Source: Augochlora pura
Lineage: Eukaryota > Arthropoda > Insecta > Hymenoptera > Halictidae
Length of the DNA stretch: 64,000 nt
Assembly (NCBI RefSeq): GCF_028453695.1
Contig: NC_135773.1
Coordinates: forward strand, 4,898,001 to 4,962,000
Reading direction: 5' to 3'
Part shown: positions 61,901 to 64,000 of the stretch, piece after piece
Layout: the number at the start of each line of letters is the position of its first letter
How positions within the stretch are numbered: the stretch's first letter is position 1
Program-made: the position numbers and the translations under genes
Notes under the pieces: generated by a model
Told to the model about the DNA's origin: nothing
Database searches by the model: none
Seen by the model: the letters and a program-made list of their open reading frames with translations, nothing else

Positions 61901-62548
61901 GGTTCTTGAAACACCGAACTCGTTTTTACTTCGACCTATAATTAATTTCTAATATTATGTGGCGCTATACAAAAAGTAACATTCTTTTTCATTCGAAGCG
62001 AGAGTAAAAGAAGAATTATTTCCAAAAAATTATATCAAATATCACGGACACGATAAATGAATGCATTAAAATATGATCAAAGTTCCATTATAGTATAAAC
62101 AAGAATGATTACGAACGTTTTAAGTTTCGTAAAATGTAGTTTAAATAAAAGATCCCGGACAATGCAACTGTAGAATTTACTAACCAATATAAATTACTTA
62201 TCATCCTTACACTTTCTGTTAAAGTACAACTAAATCCATACGACTCCGCGAGTTAGGATCATTATAGAAATTCATTCGCGCCGGATTGACTGCAACATCG
62301 CGCCAACACAGAGCGATGGGGGGTGTTGTCGCATGACGGACAAAAGCCGACGGTGCATGATCCATAGATACACGGTAAATAGTGTATCACGAGTTTCCCC
62401 TTTTCCGAGCGACAGTCGCTGCGTTTCTTCTGTTTTCTACCGGCGAACGGTCGCAAACGCGCGGTACCCTCTTTCTCCCGGCTCCCCCCGTCTCGCCCGT
62501 CGCGCCGGAGCTCTGTGTAGCGCGGGCGCACCCCTCGTGCCCCGTGTG

Positions 62549-62566
62549 CCCCCCCCCCCCCCCCCC
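62549..62566 (+). repeat. homopolymer run of 18 C
   Basis: Uninterrupted C18 near the right end of the window. Confidence 0.9.
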
Positions 62567-62827
62567 TCCCCCGGTCCACCCTCTCATCGGCCGGGCCAGA
62601 AGCCCTGCGGTGGAATTTGCATTTTTAAATTAACTCGCCTCTGTTTGCAGCTATCTCGGCTCGGCGCCGCCACCGTCGGTCCGGGCTTTACAATTTTATG
62701 CAACAACGCGCTCCGAGTGCTTCGCCATCACCACCACCATCGGCCCTGACAGCTTCGCCCACCCACTTCCGTACACACTATCCCCCTACCGCTCTTTCGC
62801 GCACACGCCCGCCGCCGCGTACACCCG

Positions 62828-62847
62828 ACACACACACACACACACAC
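62828..62847 (+). repeat. CA microsatellite
   Basis: Pure ACAC repeat of about 10 units. Confidence 0.9.
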
Positions 62848-63119
62848 GGACACACACGCGCACAGAGACGGTCCTGTCTCGACGTCCCTTACCCTTGCCG
62901 CAAAACCCGTCCCACGGGTGATCGATATTATTGTTATCGTTATCGTTCGACCGACCTCGAAGCGGCTGCGTTCCCATCGACGTTACCGTTGCGGCCAATT
63001 ACTTCCAACCACGACAGCGACGGTTTTACGGCGGGTCACTCTCTTTCTCTATTCCCACCCCCCGCTCCCACCCTCTTTCTCTCTCTTTTTCTGTTTCGCG
63101 CGAGCACACGTCGAACCAG

Positions 63120-63135
63120 CCCCCCCCCCCCCCCC
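63120..63135 (+). repeat. homopolymer run of 16 C
   Basis: Uninterrupted C16 followed by GCCCCC. Confidence 0.9.
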
Positions 63136-63542
63136 GCCCCCGCGCGCGCTCGCCCGAGCGGCTATTGTGAAATGCCCGCCGACCGACCGACGCAATATGC
63201 ATCGAATCGCGTTCCCTTTCCCGCTTTTTCGTTTCGTTTCGGTATCGTTTCTTCGACCGTTCACAACCCCCCCACCTCCCCCTCGGGGCTATCTCTCCGT
63301 TCGCTCGTTCTTTTTCCAACGTGCCCGCGGTCCCGCGTATCTCTCCGCCAGTCGATACTCTCTCGGTCGCTCTCTCTCTCCTTCTCTTCCCATCAACCCC
63401 CTTTTTCGAGCTCCGGTTCACTATCTCCGGGCTTTATTGAATACAGAAACCGCGACGATTGCTTTTTCTTTTTCCATTAGCCGGTACCCTACTCCCCCTT
63501 CTCCGCCACCTCCTCCTCCTACTGATGCTACAGCTACGGCTG

Positions 63543-63543
<1 letters not shown>

Positions 63544-63580
<37 letters not shown>
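63544..63580 (+). repeat. CT microsatellite
   Basis: Pure CT repeat of about 18 units. A GA tract (63676-63696) lies about 95 bp further and is complementary. Confidence 0.95.
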
Positions 63581-63584
<4 letters not shown>

Positions 63585-63839
63585 CTCCCTCCGCCGATTG
63601 TTCCACGGAACGATGCATCCCGGAAATTGCTCGTAACCGAGGCGAATCGGCGATCCGCGTCGAATCGGTTGGCAGAGGGAGAGAGAGAGAGAGAGGGTCC
63701 GTCGTTCTCGGCGACTCGGTATTTTTTTCGGGGAGATTAAATTCCGTGTGGTTCGGTGACGTTTGTTCGTAAACTCTTTCGCGGCCGTGGGGTTTGGGGA
63801 GGGCCCGGCGCGGGTTTATTTTCACGGGACGAAGAAACG

Positions 63840-63882
63840 GGAGGAGGAGGAGGAGGAAGAGGAGGAGGAGGAGGAGGAGGAG
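63840..63882 (+). repeat. GGA triplet repeat
   Basis: GGAGGAGGA repeat with one AAG interruption, all-purine. Confidence 0.9.
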
Positions 63883-64000
63883 GACTGTTATAAGGCGAGG
63901 TAATTGAAAGCGAGGCTTTGCGGGCCTCGAATTCGTTTCGATCTGCTGGAAATTGGAGTGAACGATTCTCGTTCCTTTTTTTCTCTGGTGGGCAGGCTTT

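Larger units (their letters stand above)
52244..64000 (-). other. upstream gro intron sequence (at least 11.7 kb)
   Basis: The first visible gro exon has a splice acceptor, so transcribed sequence must lie upstream. I looked for the Q-domain coding sequence (family residues such as KEEFNFLQ and RHYVMYYEMSYG) on the minus strand and saw none. The stretch therefore looks like one long intron, or intron plus non-coding exons. It alternates AT-rich parts (52.3-53.5, 55.7-56.4, 57.9-58.2, 61.4-62.2 kb) with CpG-rich parts rich in microsatellites (54.9-55.7, 56.4-57.8, 58.3-59.8, 60.4-61.3, 62.3-64.0 kb). Non-coding 5' exons in the CpG-rich parts cannot be excluded. Confidence 0.6.

Noticed and set aside
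62918..63772. 284-codon plus-strand open frame
   Set aside because: Pro/Ser/Arg-rich translation of C runs and CT repeats. Other phases are open too, with no domain or splice evidence.

Overview
This window is nuclear DNA from an insect, most likely a hymenopteran (bee, ant or wasp). Three things support this. The only confidently recognisable protein gene is groucho (gro, TLE family), with an insect-type sequence. The base composition swings between very AT-rich stretches and CpG-dense GC-rich stretches every 1-3 kb, as in hymenopteran genomes. Several short non-autonomous elements have TTAA targets and TTAACCCTTTGC-like ends, which I recall as common in hymenopteran genomes. The species cannot be named from sequence alone.

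Layout. Positions 1 to about 43,900 hold no protein gene I can recognise. They carry alternating AT-rich and GC-rich DNA, a decamer minisatellite (4399-4750), a diverged 173-bp-period tandem duplication (6650-6975), long GA and CT tracts (about 9992-10590), a cluster of TTAA-flanked miniature elements (23.3-26.0 kb, and 36.4 kb), a tRNA-derived sequence (39.0 kb), and two strong hairpins (39.4 kb and 43.0-43.1 kb). Positions 43,921 to 46,978 are probably the long 3' untranslated region of groucho. Positions 46,979 to 52,243 carry the last six coding exons of groucho on the minus strand. They join without any frame error into the C-terminal 551 residues: part of the GP/CcN region, the SP region and the complete WD40 propeller. 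The N-terminal Q domain is not visible, so the gene must begin beyond position 64,000, and 52,244-64,000 is at least mostly its upstream intron.

Groucho is a nuclear co-repressor recruited by DNA-bound repressors (Hairy/E(spl), Engrailed, Runt and TCF classes). No operon or pathway partner can be inferred from neighbours, because no other gene is identifiable.

The most interesting unexplained item is a 103-codon terminal-exon-like ORF inside a groucho intron (48,443-48,755). It has a C-x12-H-x4-C motif and a CPIC motif resembling the alternative terminal zinc-finger exons of BTB proteins such as longitudinals lacking (lola). A second item is a miRNA-precursor-like hairpin at 43,037-43,133. 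Nearly all other long open frames are products of microsatellites or of GC-rich DNA and are not annotated as genes. All alignments and spacings were made by eye.
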